Positions 9,015 through 18,927 of a stretch of 64,000 nt of DNA are shown here, one piece after another. The stretch lies in assembly GCA_000497835.1 (NCBI GenBank), contig KI547170.1, positions 1 to 64,000 on the forward strand, in the 5' to 3' direction. This DNA is from a gamma proteobacterium L18 (lineage in GTDB: Bacteria > Pseudomonadota > Gammaproteobacteria > Pseudomonadales > Pseudomonadaceae). The notes beneath the pieces are model-generated. The model had not been told where the DNA came from. It made no database searches and saw only the letters and a list, made by a program, of their open reading frames with translations. Made by a program: the position numbers and the translations under genes. How positions within the stretch are numbered: the stretch's first letter is position 1; every line of letters begins with the position of its first letter.

Positions 9015-12000
9015 AGCCGCTCCGGCAGGCTGAAGCCTGCTACCAGACGGTTGTTGAACGGGTTGAAGGCGCTGTTGGCGCGCAGTTCGTAGGAGATGCT
9101 GGCGCCGTCGACGCGCAGGCGCAGGGTGAAGCGGTCGGGCGAGCCGGCGTTGCTCAGGTCGGACTGCTGCAGCAGGCGGAACCAGGCCCACGGGCCGTCC
9201 AGGGTCATGCCCGAGCGGCCACTGGCAGCAGGCGGCTCGATGGCCAGGCGTACCACGCCAACGCTGTTGGGGTTGGGCCATTGCAGCGCTACCGGGCGGC
9301 TGGGCCCATGGTCGTAGCTGATCTGTTGACCGTCCAGGTCCAGGTTGAACTGGGTGACGCTGCTGTCCATGGCCACCGGCTTGAGCTCGAAGCGCACCAC
9401 CGGCTGGGTACCACCGGCACGGAAGTAGGCGTCGCGGATCGACGCGGCGCGCTGGAAGGTCTGCAATATCGCCGGTGTAATGCCCAGGCGCTGTGCCGCA
9501 CCCGGTTGCCAGCGCCAGGTGGCGGCCGACGTATCGACGTAGGGTTGCAGATACTTGCGGAAGTAGCTGTCCATGACGCCACCCACGCCGAAGAACTGGC
9601 CGAAGTCATCCAGCGTGGCATCGCGGCTGCTGCCCGACACCAGCGGGTAGCGCCCGGCCAGCGACTGGCGGTAGACGTTCACCACCTCGCTCAGCCAGGC
9701 GGCGTTGAGCTGGTTGCGCACCCCGCCCATCATGCTGTTGGTGGTGGCGCTGACCACCGATTTGACCAGCCCCTGCACCACTGGCGGCTGACGCTCAGCC
9801 GTCAGGCTGACCCGCGCGGCGGCTGCGCTGGCCTGGTTCTTGGCTTCGCCCAGCAGCGCATCGCCGCTGGCGCCGACCATGGCGCTGACTTGCACGTAAA
9901 GGGCGTTGAGGTCGGCGAGCAGGCCATCGATGGCGGCGGGGTCGCCGTCACCCTTGCCCACCAGCGCATTCAGGTCGGCAAAGTGCGCGGTCACCGGGTC
10001 ATCCACGCTCTGCGCCTCGGGCGCGGCGGCAGGCGCCTGGCCTACCAGCGAGCCGAGTTTCTGTTTCAGCTTGTCGACGTTGTTTTCCACTGGCGCCACT
10101 TGCGCAGCGACGGCTTTGTCGAGGTGCGCCAGGTCGGTTTCACGGGCCACGGCCTGCAGCAGCTTTTTCAAGGGCGAAGTCGGGCCGGAGATAACCCGCA
10201 GCACATCGGCGGCCTGAGCGGTGTTGGTGATTGCCACGAAGTCGATGTCGGCCAGCAGGGCATCCCACTGGCGGATATAGTCCTGCCAGTACAGGCGCCG
10301 TACTTCGGCAGCGAGTGTCACCGCGTCCTGCTGCTGCCCCTGATCCAGGCCCAGTACCCATTGCTCTTCGGCCAGGGCAGTGGATTGGCTGAGGCTGCCC
10401 AGCAGGAACGCCTGCTGATAGCCCTTGGCAGTGAAGAAACCACTCAGTGGATCGCCCAATGCCTTGCCGCTTTTGCGCACCATGACCAACGCGGCATCGC
10501 GCCCGGCAGCGTCGCTGATGCGGAAGTCACTGACACCGGCCGGCAGTTTCTGACGTTTGACCCGGTCGTAGACGCGTTGCGCCACCGGCACCTGCTGCAA
10601 CTGGCGGCGTTGATCGTCGATCAGGCGTTCATCCAGGCGGGCGGCAGGCGGCTGGCGTTCGAACAGGGCCTGCAAGTGCTCGTTGAGCGCCTGGCGTTGC
10701 TCGGGGGCCAGGTCGCGGGGCAGGTGTTGCTCCCAGTCCAGGCTGATCCAGGCCTTGATGAAGGCGGGATCATAGTGGTCGTGGTCAGCCAGCATCAGAT
10801 AGGCTTTGAGGCCTTCGTAACGGAAATCGGAGTTGCCGCCGCCACGCAGTTGTTCCTCGACGCGGCTTACCAGCCGGGGCGCAAAGACTGCCACCAGCAG
10901 CTTGCGGTACAGGCTGCCCGCTTCGCTTTCCAGCATGTCCCCCTGGTAAAGGCCCAGGCCCTGGGCCCAATGGGGCGGGTCATCGGCCAGATGGCGCGTG
11001 GCGTTGAGCAACGGCAGCACCGACAGCACTTCGCGTTGTGCGGGCGTGAGCGCTTGCACGGCCTGGCCCAGGGGTTCGACCCGTTGATCGACCTGGGCGA
11101 TGTAAGCCTGGTTGGCGCGGTAGCTGGCAATCCACAGCCCGCCGACAATCAGCAGCAATGCCACGCTGGCGACCAAGGTGCCGGCCGCCAGCCATTTGCG
11201 TCGGCGTTCCACCGCCGGGTTGGTGCCCACCAGGCCGCGCTCGGCGAAGGCCACGTCGGTGAACAGACGCTGGATGAAATAACTGCGCCCGGTGCCGGTC
11301 TGACGCGCCAGGTGCTGGCGGTCCAGGTTCATGCTTTGAGCCATGGCGCCGATCAGGCGGTCGATAGGGCTGCCTTCCTGGGTGCCGCTGGTGAAATACA
11401 CGCCGCGCAGCAACACGCGCTGCTCAAAGGGGTTGGGGCGGAACACGGCCTGCAGGAAGCCATTGAGGGTTTCTTTCAGGGCGCCGAACTGTTGCGGGAA
11501 ACCATAGATCAGGTCGCGCCGCGTCGGGTCGCGCTCCTGTTGCAGGCGCTCCACCAGGCGCTGGTTGAGGCGCAATTCCAGCGCCTCGAACTCGCGGTCC
11601 AGGTTGGCCAGGGGGCCATCACCCTGGTTGCCATCGTCCAGCGCGAAGGTGGTGCCCCACACCTGGGTGCGCTCTTCCTTGCTCAGGTTGTCGAAGAACT
11701 CCATGAAACCGGGCACCAGATCAAGCTTGGTCAGCGTCAGATAGATCGGCAGACGCACCCCCAGCTGGGTGTAGAGCTCTTGAATGCGAGTGCGGATGGC
11801 GGCGGCGTGGGCGGCGCGCTCGGTCTCGCTGGCCAGCAACAGGTCGGACAGGCTGATGGCGATGAAGGCGCCATCCACCGGCCGCCGGGGGCGCTGGGTT
11901 TTCAGCAGGTCGAGGAAACCCAGCCAGGCGGCCTTGTCGACACTGGCGTGGCTGTCCTGGGTGGTGTAGCGGCCGGCGGTGTCCAGCAGCACGGCCTGGT

Positions 12001-12511
12001 CGGTGAACCACCAGTCGCAGTTGCGCGTACCGCCCACTCCCTGCACGGCGCCGGCGCCCATGTGCGCAGCCAGCGGGAAGTTCAGGCCGGAGTTGAGCAG
12101 CGCGGTGGTCTTGCCCGAGCCGGGTGGGCCGATGATCACGTACCAGGGCAGTTCGTACAGGCTGCGCTTTTCGTCACCGCCCAGGCGCGCTTTCTTGAGC
12201 AGCGTCAGGGCTTCGGCCATGCGAGCCCTGAGGGTGGCGAGCTCTTCGGCGGTGGCCACGCTGGCCGGGTCTGGTGGGGTATCGGCAGCCAAGCTGGCCA
12301 GCACGCTCGCCGCCTGACGACGTGCCTGTACGATGCGCCAGATACGGTACGCCAGCCATGCTGCGAACAGCAGCACGATCAGCGCCCAACGCCGACCTTC
12401 GGGCACCAGCCCATCGAGCAGCGGCCCGACAAACCAGATCACCAGGCTCAAGGCGAGCAGGCCCAGCACCGGAATCACCCAGCGCACTACAAACGCAAGC
12501 ACGGCCTTCAC
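9011..12511 (-). CDS. tssM: TssM (IcmF) inner-membrane complex protein
   Basis: 1166-residue membrane-complex scaffold. Two N-terminal membrane segments (about residues 8-30 and 42-60) flank a short loop. A cytoplasmic NTPase-like domain follows, with an intact Walker A GPPGSGKT (about 128-135) and LLDTAGRYTT. A third membrane segment lies at about 448-468, then a long periplasmic region ending in a beta-rich domain that binds TssJ in the family. Some TssM proteins have lost Walker A. Its presence suggests nucleotide binding. The gene overlaps tssL and tagF by ATGA junctions. Confidence 0.95.
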   Translation of the reverse strand: MKAVLAFVVRWVIPVLGLLALSLVIWFVGPLLDGLVPEGRRWALIVLLFAAWLAYRIWRIVQARRQAASVLASLAADTPPDPASVATAEELATLRARMAEALTLLKKARLGGDEKRSLYELPWYVIIGPPGSGKTTALLNSGLNFPLAAHMGAGAVQGVGGTRNCDWWFTDQAVLLDTAGRYTTQDSHASVDKAAWLGFLDLLKTQRPRRPVDGAFIAISLSDLLLASETERAAHAAAIRTRIQELYTQLGVRLPIYLTLTKLDLVPGFMEFFDNLSKEERTQVWGTTFALDDGNQGDGPLANLDREFEALELRLNQRLVERLQQERDPTRRDLIYGFPQQFGALKETLNGFLQAVFRPNPFEQRVLLRGVYFTSGTQEGSPIDRLIGAMAQSMNLDRQHLARQTGTGRSYFIQRLFTDVAFAERGLVGTNPAVERRRKWLAAGTLVASVALLLIVGGLWIASYRANQAYIAQVDQRVEPLGQAVQALTPAQREVLSVLPLLNATRHLADDPPHWAQGLGLYQGDMLESEAGSLYRKLLVAVFAPRLVSRVEEQLRGGGNSDFRYEGLKAYLMLADHDHYDPAFIKAWISLDWEQHLPRDLAPEQRQALNEHLQALFERQPPAARLDERLIDDQRRQLQQVPVAQRVYDRVKRQKLPAGVSDFRISDAAGRDAALVMVRKSGKALGDPLSGFFTAKGYQQAFLLGSLSQSTALAEEQWVLGLDQGQQQDAVTLAAEVRRLYWQDYIRQWDALLADIDFVAITNTAQAADVLRVISGPTSPLKKLLQAVARETDLAHLDKAVAAQVAPVENNVDKLKQKLGSLVGQAPAAAPEAQSVDDPVTAHFADLNALVGKGDGDPAAIDGLLADLNALYVQVSAMVGASGDALLGEAKNQASAAAARVSLTAERQPPVVQGLVKSVVSATTNSMMGGVRNQLNAAWLSEVVNVYRQSLAGRYPLVSGSSRDATLDDFGQFFGVGGVMDSYFRKYLQPYVDTSAATWRWQPGAAQRLGITPAILQTFQRAASIRDAYFRAGGTQPVVRFELKPVAMDSSVTQFNLDLDGQQISYDHGPSRPVALQWPNPNSVGVVRLAIEPPAASGRSGMTLDGPWAWFRLLQQSDLSNAGSPDRFTLRLRVDGASISYELRANSAFNPFNNRLVAGFSLPERL

Positions 12512-13788
12512 TCGACCCCCTCCGCAAACACAGTGATTTCGACCCGGCGATTGCGCGCGCGGCCCTCGGCGGTGGCGTTGGACGCCAGCGGCTCGGTATC
12601 GCTACGGCCTTCGGCGCTGAAGCGCTCCGCCTGGCCGGTACGGGCTGCCAGCAGTTGCCGCACTTGCTCGGCACGCGCCTGGGACAGCTTCCAGTTGGAC
12701 GGGAAGCGCAGCGTGGCGATGGGCCGGTTGTCGCTGTGGCCGGTCACCAGCACGCGGCCTTTGACCTTGCCGATGGCCTCGGCAATGCGCAGCATCAGTG
12801 GCTGGAAATCATCCTTGATGCTGGCGCTGGCGGACGGAAACAGCTCGTCGCCGCGAATGGTGACGATCGACCGGTCGACCGCATCCTCGACAGCCACGCG
12901 GCCAGCGCGAACGTCTTCGGCCAGGAAACCGGCCAATCGCGGTCGCTCAATGATCTTCGGCTGCTGCGCCGGGCGGTCGATGGCTTGCACGGGAATCTCG
13001 CCCAGGGCGTGGATATGGCGGAACACTGGCTCTGCATCGGCCGCCAGTTTCAGGCGCAGGCCTACCAGCAACAGCAGCAGCAAGGCGGTGACGATGGCCA
13101 GGCCGACCCAGGGCGGCAGGAACTGCGCCAGGCGATCGCGGGCCACGGGCGTGCCGCGCCAGTGCGGCGACAGTTCGCGCTCATGTTCGCCGCGGGCCGT
13201 ACGGATGGCGGCGCTGGTACGTTCGCGCAGGGCGTCCAGTTGGCTGCGGCCATCGGGCAGCACGCGGTAGCGGCCTTCGAAACCCAGGCACAGGCACAGG
13301 TACAGCAACTCCAGCAGATCGAGGCGCTCGCGGGGGCTTTGCAGGCAGTGGTCCAGGAGTTGGAACACCTTCTCGCCGCCCCAGGCTTCGTTGTGCACGG
13401 TGATCAGCAGGCTTTGCTTGCCCCAGTCGCTGGCGCTGCCCCATGGCGTGCTCAACACCGCTTCGTCCAGCGCGGTGCATAACACATAGCGCGCCAGCAG
13501 CACGTCGTTGCGCGGTACACCGGCCGCCTGCGCACGTTCCTCGAACTGGCGCAGGCAGGTCAGCAGCTGCGCCCGCAGGCTGGCGGGGGCAGGATGGGCG
13601 AGGGTGCTGCGCAGGCGGGTCAGCAGTGCCAGCAACGGGCCGGCGGCCTGCTCCAGCGGGTTGAGGCCCTGCCTTTGGGCATTGAGTACCGGCGCGCTGG
13701 GCACTTGCAGCGCCGGCGGTTCCGGATTGCCGGCCGGTGCGCTGCGGCCACCGGGGCGCGGCATGATCATGGTGCGATCGTCATGCAT
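12508..13788 (-). CDS. tssL: TssL (DotU) with C-terminal OmpA-type peptidoglycan-binding domain
   Basis: 426-residue evolved TssL. A Pro-rich N terminus precedes the DotU cytoplasmic domain (about residues 45-240). One membrane segment (about 220-245) follows, and then a periplasmic OmpA/MotB domain with GHSDNRPI, LSQARAEQV, a second GRSDTEPL and EGRARNRRVEI. The latter residues are the peptidoglycan-binding signature. This tail anchors the membrane complex to the cell wall, so a separate TagL is unnecessary. A second ATG at codon 7 is a possible alternative start. Confidence 0.94.
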   Translation of the reverse strand: MHDDRTMIMPRPGGRSAPAGNPEPPALQVPSAPVLNAQRQGLNPLEQAAGPLLALLTRLRSTLAHPAPASLRAQLLTCLRQFEERAQAAGVPRNDVLLARYVLCTALDEAVLSTPWGSASDWGKQSLLITVHNEAWGGEKVFQLLDHCLQSPRERLDLLELLYLCLCLGFEGRYRVLPDGRSQLDALRERTSAAIRTARGEHERELSPHWRGTPVARDRLAQFLPPWVGLAIVTALLLLLLVGLRLKLAADAEPVFRHIHALGEIPVQAIDRPAQQPKIIERPRLAGFLAEDVRAGRVAVEDAVDRSIVTIRGDELFPSASASIKDDFQPLMLRIAEAIGKVKGRVLVTGHSDNRPIATLRFPSNWKLSQARAEQVRQLLAARTGQAERFSAEGRSDTEPLASNATAEGRARNRRVEITVFAEGVE

Positions 13789-13794
13789 GGCCGC

Positions 13795-15129
13795 TTATCC
13801 TCGAATCGCCCAGAACGCCAGGTCCAGCCCGGGGAACTGGCCGGCGATATGGAAGGCAAAGCCGCCCGATTGGCGCAGTTGCTGCCAGTGCTCGCTGCCA
13901 CGGTCCAGCTCGTAGTAAGTGGAACCGGCGTGGTACGGCAGTTGGCGCGGCGCCACGGGCAACGGCAGCAGGCCGATACCTGGCAGTTGCAGATTAACCA
14001 GGTCGCGAATGTGCTCCACCGAGCCCACCTTGCTCTGCTGGGCAAAACGCCCGCGCAGGGTCTCGCCCGGTACGTCGGCGCGCACCACCAGGATGAAGCT
14101 GGCGTTGTCGATCAGGGTGCGGTCGGCCAACATGGCCACGTGCACGCCGTAGGCTTTTTCGACAATCGGGATAGGTGTCGCCTTGCTGTCCATCAGCATC
14201 GACAGGGCCGCGCGCAGGGCCTGCATCACTGGCTCGAAGCTCAGCGCCAGGTTGTCATGCTGGTACAGCGGGAAGTCGTCCGGGCGCCGCGCTTCGCTGG
14301 CGAAGGTGGCGAACTCTCCGGCCAGGCTCAGCAGCTCGCTGAACAGGCGCTCGGGGTGCAACGGGCTCAGTCGCGCCAGGTGGGCAATCAGCGGCTGGGC
14401 GCGGTTGACCAGTTGCAGCAGCATGAAATCGGCGATCTCGGAGGCGCCGCCCGCGTTGCTGGCCACCACGCGGCCCGCCAAGGCTTCCGCGCGCTGGTGC
14501 AACAGGCCCAACAGCTCCCGGGTAAAACCGCTGAGCACGTTGCTGGCCGCCACGTCGAGCAGGGGCGGGACGTAGCGCTCATCGAGTACCAGGGCACGGT
14601 CCGAACGCTTTTCCACCACCCGCACCACCCCGATGGCGGCATGGTCGTCCAGGCCGTCCTGAGGGGTCAGCAGGCGCAAGGCACGGCTGCCCACGGCCAC
14701 CGGCGCGCGGTTCTCGAAGGGTGAGTTGTCGTCGCGCACTTCGCGCACCTGGCTCTGGTAGCGTGCCGCGCCCACCGGTTCGCCGTCTTCGGCGGTGTCC
14801 CGCACACCGGCGCGCTTGAGGGGCAGGGCCAGGTACACCAGGCCGTCACGCACGTGCTCGTTAATCTCCAGTGGCGCGGGTGCCGGGTCGTCGGCCGGGA
14901 TGTTGAACGGCGTGCCATCGGGCAGCAGGCCGCGGGCGCTGAGAATCGCCAGCTTGCCCTGGCCCAGCAGGGCCTGGTCGATCAGCAGTTCCGAGAAACC
15001 CCAGCTGCCGGCCACGAACGGTCGGCTACGGGCATCGATCAGGGTTTCCAGGTAGCGATCGTGCTGCTGGAAATGCTGCGGGCGCAGGAACATCCCCTCC
15101 GACCAGACCACTCGATTATTCCAGGACAT
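13795..15129 (-). CDS. tssK: TssK baseplate-membrane complex adaptor
   Basis: 444-residue cytoplasmic protein that trimerises and links the TssEFG-VgrG baseplate to the TssJLM membrane complex. The opening MSWNNRVVWSEGMFLRPQHF is the family hallmark. The ATG at 15127-15129 was chosen over a TTG two codons upstream because it starts this conserved opening and has GGAGAG 6 bases before it. Six bases separate it from tssL. Confidence 0.95.
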   Translation of the reverse strand: MSWNNRVVWSEGMFLRPQHFQQHDRYLETLIDARSRPFVAGSWGFSELLIDQALLGQGKLAILSARGLLPDGTPFNIPADDPAPAPLEINEHVRDGLVYLALPLKRAGVRDTAEDGEPVGAARYQSQVREVRDDNSPFENRAPVAVGSRALRLLTPQDGLDDHAAIGVVRVVEKRSDRALVLDERYVPPLLDVAASNVLSGFTRELLGLLHQRAEALAGRVVASNAGGASEIADFMLLQLVNRAQPLIAHLARLSPLHPERLFSELLSLAGEFATFASEARRPDDFPLYQHDNLALSFEPVMQALRAALSMLMDSKATPIPIVEKAYGVHVAMLADRTLIDNASFILVVRADVPGETLRGRFAQQSKVGSVEHIRDLVNLQLPGIGLLPLPVAPRQLPYHAGSTYYELDRGSEHWQQLRQSGGFAFHIAGQFPGLDLAFWAIRG

Positions 15130-15143
15130 GGGCAACTCTCCGG

Positions 15144-15629
15144 TTAGGGGGTGACGACCGCAGCGCTACGCACCGCGCTCACGTCGAGGCTGATCTGCCA
15201 TTCGCCGCCTGCACCGGGCGACACCGTTATCACGTCACGCCACAGCGCCTGGTCCAGCGCCCGGTAGCCCACCACCAGGCCCAGTTGACGGGTGGCCGGG
15301 TTGAGCTCGCGCACCACTTGGCGGTACTCGCCGGGCTGCACCAGTACTTCGTCCTGGTCCAGCAGGTCGGCACCCAGCGTGGCCTGGGCGCGGTCGGCCA
15401 AGGCGAAATAGTCGGCGCGGTTGAATAGCGCGGCATTCTTCAGCTCAAACAAGCGCACCCGCACCGGCGCAGGGCGGCCGTCCGCGCCGGGGTTGAGCCC
15501 GGCGATGGATTGCAGGTGCAGTACCAGGGGCGCGGCGCGCTTGTCGGCGACGGCGGCGGGCGCCGGGTCCTTGGCACAGGCCGCCAGCAGCAGGGTGGCT
15601 GCAACGGCCAGAAAAACGCTGATCCTCAT
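15144..15629 (-). CDS. tssJ: TssJ outer-membrane lipoprotein
   Basis: 161-residue lipoprotein with a signal peptide ending in a clear lipobox (LLAAC, Cys about residue 18). Ala at +2 predicts outer-membrane sorting. The mature part has the TssJ beta-sandwich pattern: VRLFELKNAALFNRADYFAL, then DQDEVLVQPGEYRQV. It caps the membrane complex by binding the periplasmic end of TssM. It lies between tagH and tssK in the leftward operon. Confidence 0.93.
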   Translation of the reverse strand: MRISVFLAVAATLLLAACAKDPAPAAVADKRAAPLVLHLQSIAGLNPGADGRPAPVRVRLFELKNAALFNRADYFALADRAQATLGADLLDQDEVLVQPGEYRQVVRELNPATRQLGLVVGYRALDQALWRDVITVSPGAGGEWQISLDVSAVRSAAVVTP

Positions 15630-15676
15630 CCTTTGTCCTCAATGACAGCTACGTATCCGTGTGTTCCTGGTGTTGC

Positions 15677-16966
15677 TTACCGTCGCCGCAGCCGGCTGAT
15701 GTGTTCCTCGTAGGCGCGGCTGAATTCGCGCCCGAACAGGTCCTGGAAATCGTCTTCGGCTTCATTGGCGATTTGCTGGTAAAGCTCGGTGAATTGCTGC
15801 CAGTAACGCGCCTGCCGCGATCCGGCCAGCAGCGCTGCCAAGCCACCAGGGCTGTCCAGGCGGGCCTCCAGGGCGGCAGGCTCGAAGCGTTTGAGCAGGT
15901 GCCCGATAGCGGCCTGCACCCCGGCCATCACCGCCAGCTGGTGGGCACGCAGGTCCTCGAAACTGTCGGCAATGGCCTGGTCGGGAGCCATGAACGCCTG
16001 GTTGCCATGGCGTAGCAGCAGCAACAGGGCTTCATCGGCATTGGGTGCGAACTTGAGCGGGTTGTTTTCCAGCGGCTGGATCAGCGTCTGCTGCATGCGG
16101 AATTCACCCTTGAGGCTGGCGCGGGCACGCAGCACATCGATCAAACCTTCGACCATCAGGCGATAGCTGCGCCCCAGGCTTTCCATCTGGGCGGCTGCCT
16201 GAGCGGTGTCGATGCGCAGGTGGCCAAGGCCGGCTCCGCGCAGGAACGCCTGCAGCAGGTCGTCATTGGCAATGGGCACGGGTGCAGCGGCGACCGGCGC
16301 GGGCTCTTCGACGGGGGCGGCGGGGGCAGGCTGAGCTGTGCCCGGCAAGTCCCAGTCAGCGGGAATCAGAGCGGCAGGCGCCTGGTCGACCGTCGGCGCA
16401 GGCGTCGGCATCGGTGCCCGGAAGTCATGCTGCTGGGCCGGTACGTGGTCCGGTTGGGTCACGGGTGCAACCGGCGCTGGCGCCAGAAAATCGAACAGAT
16501 CGGGCAGGGTGTCACTGGCGGCAGCATGCTCGAACCGGGGAGGCACGCGAACCGATGCTGCCGGTGGCGGGTGGGCCCCCATCAGGGCCTCGAAACTGAC
16601 CGCCTCACTGCCTGGGGTGGCATTTCTGACGTCGATTGCCAGGCTGTCATCGAGCTTGGCGAGTATTTCGTAATCACCAATGCGGATAACTTCGCCGTCG
16701 TTTATTCGCTCGCTGTTTCCTCTACGCAAACGGATAGATGAAGTTACAAACTCAACTCCATTTGTACTGTTGTCAGTCAGAAAGTAAGTGCCATCCCGAT
16801 ACTGGATAGTGCAGTGGCTAGATGATATCAAGCGCTCAGGGTCCGGTAATATCCAGTCATTGTTTTGTGCGCGGCCAATATTCAGGACGCCACTCTCCAA
16901 GGTCATTTCCGAACATTGCCCGGGCGTGATCTTGTGATAACTGGTGATAATTAACCGTAGTGGCAT
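15677..16966 (-). CDS. tagH: TagH/Fha FHA-domain scaffold protein
   Basis: 429-residue cytoplasmic protein. The N-terminal FHA domain (about residues 20-95) has the phosphothreonine-binding residues: GRAQNND, SSSHC and the DNSTNG loop. A Pro/Ala-rich linker (about 125-230) follows, then a C-terminal TagH-type helical domain. Phosphorylation of Fha by PpkA promotes assembly of the apparatus and PppA reverses it. This is the first gene of the leftward operon and diverges from tssA. Confidence 0.92.
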   Translation of the reverse strand: MPLRLIITSYHKITPGQCSEMTLESGVLNIGRAQNNDWILPDPERLISSSHCTIQYRDGTYFLTDNSTNGVEFVTSSIRLRRGNSERINDGEVIRIGDYEILAKLDDSLAIDVRNATPGSEAVSFEALMGAHPPPAASVRVPPRFEHAAASDTLPDLFDFLAPAPVAPVTQPDHVPAQQHDFRAPMPTPAPTVDQAPAALIPADWDLPGTAQPAPAAPVEEPAPVAAAPVPIANDDLLQAFLRGAGLGHLRIDTAQAAAQMESLGRSYRLMVEGLIDVLRARASLKGEFRMQQTLIQPLENNPLKFAPNADEALLLLLRHGNQAFMAPDQAIADSFEDLRAHQLAVMAGVQAAIGHLLKRFEPAALEARLDSPGGLAALLAGSRQARYWQQFTELYQQIANEAEDDFQDLFGREFSRAYEEHISRLRRR

Positions 16967-17296
16967 TTTGGCTCCCTGCTGCCATGCGCTATAGATCCGT
17001 CCATCGCGTGGATGCGCATTTCATGGCTGAATAGTCGCGTTTTACAGCGAATTCAGGCCACGTTTGTCTAATTTCGGGTCGTCTTTCCCTTCGCTCCCCG
17101 GAGACCCGGTAGTAGCGAGGCGCCATAGCTTACCTTGACAAGGCCTATTAACTACACCAAAAATGTCGGACTTTCTACAATTGAGTAGTGGCTCGATGAT
17201 ATCGTCGAGTTCATTTGGCGGTGGAACAGTTCGAAATCGATACTGGAACTTCCGTGCCATGTCCCGTCCATCTGCGGGCGATAAGGAGATCAAATC
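16967..17296. promoter_or_regulatory. Divergent promoter region between tagH and tssA operons
   Basis: 330 bases without a gene. Both T6SS operons must be driven from here. A TTGACA hexamer at 17135-17140 faces tssA, with only a weak AT-rich match 18 bases downstream. An AAGGAG ribosome site at 17283-17288 serves tssA. No convincing sigma-54 site (GG-N10-GC context) was found. The spacing suggests room for a regulator, but no operator was recognised. Confidence 0.5.
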
Positions 17297-18310
17297 TTGG
17301 TGGATGTTGCCTGCCTGCTCACCCCTGTTTCCGAGGATTCGCCTTGTGGCGAAGACTTGGAATACGACCCGCAGTTCCTGCACTTGGAACGGGCCGCTAT
17401 CGGGCAGCCGGAACGCATCATGGGCGACGCGGTACTTGCCGCCGAACCCCCGCAATGGCGTGAAATAAGCCAGCTTAGCGAACAGCTTCTACAGCGCAGC
17501 AAAGACCTGCGAATCTGCCACTTCCTGCTGCAAGGTGCGCTTGCCGTCGAAGGCCTGCGCGGCCTCGCCGATAGCCTGCTGCTGGTGCAGCGCCTGCTGG
17601 AAAATCATTGGGCCGGGTTGCACCCATTGCTCGACGCCGACGATGATAACGACCCCACACTGCGCCTCAACGCCCTGGTCGGGCTGGCGAGTGAAACAAC
17701 CCTGAACCTGCTGCGCGACACGCCCCTGATTCGCTCGCGAGCCTTCGGCGCCATCAGCCTGCGCGCCGCGGCCAACGCCAGTGGCCTGCAGCATTTCCAG
17801 GGCGAAAGCCTGGGCGGTGACCAACTGCGTGGCGCATTGCAGGACTGCGACCCCCAGCAACTGGAAGCCACCCGCCAAGCCTTGGACGAAGCCCGCCAGG
17901 CGCTGCTAGGCATCGAAGAGCAGGTGGCGGCCCAATTGGGCGTGGGGCAAGGCGTGGACCTTGGTGCCCTGGACCGTCCGCTGAAATTGGCCCGGCAGAT
18001 CCTGGGCAGTGCGCAGTCAGCCGAAGGCGATGACGCTGCACCGACAGGGGCGGACGAGGAGCCTGCGCAGGTCCACCACCTGCCCACGCCGCCGCGCAGC
18101 AGCGGCCAGATCGACAACCGTGACGATGTACTGCAAAGCCTGCAGCGCATTCTTGATTACTACGCCCGCCACGAGCCCTCCAGCCCCGTGCCGGTATTGC
18201 TCAACCGCGCCCGGCACCTGGTCAGCGCGGACTTTGCGGCGATCGTGCGCAATCTGATACCCGACGGCATGTCCCAGTTCGAAAACTTGCGTGGTCCCGA
18301 CGCCGAATAG
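17297..18310 (+). CDS. tssA: TssA baseplate/cap protein
   Basis: 337-residue protein with the ImpA N-terminal domain (LLTPVSEDSPCGEDLEYDPQF at the start). A variable middle follows, then a short C-terminal conserved hairpin ending VRNLIPDG. TssA proteins of this short class guide tail-sheath assembly from the baseplate or cap. The start is most likely TTG at 17297, with AAGGAG 8 bases before it. A GTG one codon later is the alternative. First gene of the rightward operon. Confidence 0.92.
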   Translation: MVDVACLLTPVSEDSPCGEDLEYDPQFLHLERAAIGQPERIMGDAVLAAEPPQWREISQLSEQLLQRSKDLRICHFLLQGALAVEGLRGLADSLLLVQRLLENHWAGLHPLLDADDDNDPTLRLNALVGLASETTLNLLRDTPLIRSRAFGAISLRAAANASGLQHFQGESLGGDQLRGALQDCDPQQLEATRQALDEARQALLGIEEQVAAQLGVGQGVDLGALDRPLKLARQILGSAQSAEGDDAAPTGADEEPAQVHHLPTPPRSSGQIDNRDDVLQSLQRILDYYARHEPSSPVPVLLNRARHLVSADFAAIVRNLIPDGMSQFENLRGPDAE

Positions 18311-18397
18311 CGTCGCGACCCCGTCGTACAGTCAGTGGCCGGCTGCCCAGGCAGGCCATGACCTCAACACGTCGCCCAGGCGACAAGGAGGAGCAAC

Positions 18398-18913
18398 GTG
18401 GCCACTACCAGTTCCCAGAAGTTCATTGCGCGAAACCGCGCCCCCCGTGTGCAGATCGAGTACGACGTCGAGTTGTACGGTGCCGAGAAGAAAGTCCAGC
18501 TGCCCTTCGTCATGGGTGTCATGGCTGACCTTGCCGGCAAGCCCGAGGAGCCGCTGGCGCCGGTGGCCGAGCGCAAGTTCCTGGAAATCGATGTCGACAA
18601 TTTCGACTCGCGCCTCAAGGCCATGAAGCCACGCGTGGCCTTCCACGTGCCCAACGAACTGACCGGTGAAGGAAACCTGAGCCTGGATATCACCTTCGAA
18701 AGCATGGACGACTTCAGCCCGGCCGCCGTGGCGCGCAAGGTCGATGCCCTGAACAAGCTGCTCGAAGCCCGCACCCAGTTGGCCAACCTGCTGACCTACA
18801 TGGACGGCAAGAGCGGCGCCGAGGAAGCCATCATGAAGGCCATCCAGGACCCTGCCTTGCTCGCAGCCCTGGCCAGCGCGCCCAAGCCAAGCGATTCCGA
18901 GCCCACCACCTGA
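18398..18913 (+). CDS. tssB: TssB (VipA) contractile sheath small subunit
   Basis: 171-residue sheath protein with the typical N terminus (IARNRAPRVQIEYDVE) and LPFVMGVMADLAG motif. It pairs with TssC to form the contractile sheath that ClpV recycles. The start codon is GTG at 18398 with a strong AAGGAGG site. 14 bases separate it from tssC. Confidence 0.97.
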   Translation: MATTSSQKFIARNRAPRVQIEYDVELYGAEKKVQLPFVMGVMADLAGKPEEPLAPVAERKFLEIDVDNFDSRLKAMKPRVAFHVPNELTGEGNLSLDITFESMDDFSPAAVARKVDALNKLLEARTQLANLLTYMDGKSGAEEAIMKAIQDPALLAALASAPKPSDSEPTT

Positions 18914-18927
18914 TCAGGAAGATCCCC

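Noticed and set aside
9281-13270. A very long open frame on the plus strand opposite tssM and tssL
   Set aside because: It is the antisense shadow of high-GC genes with strong third-position bias. Its residues are low in complexity and match no family, while tssM and tssL are unmistakable.
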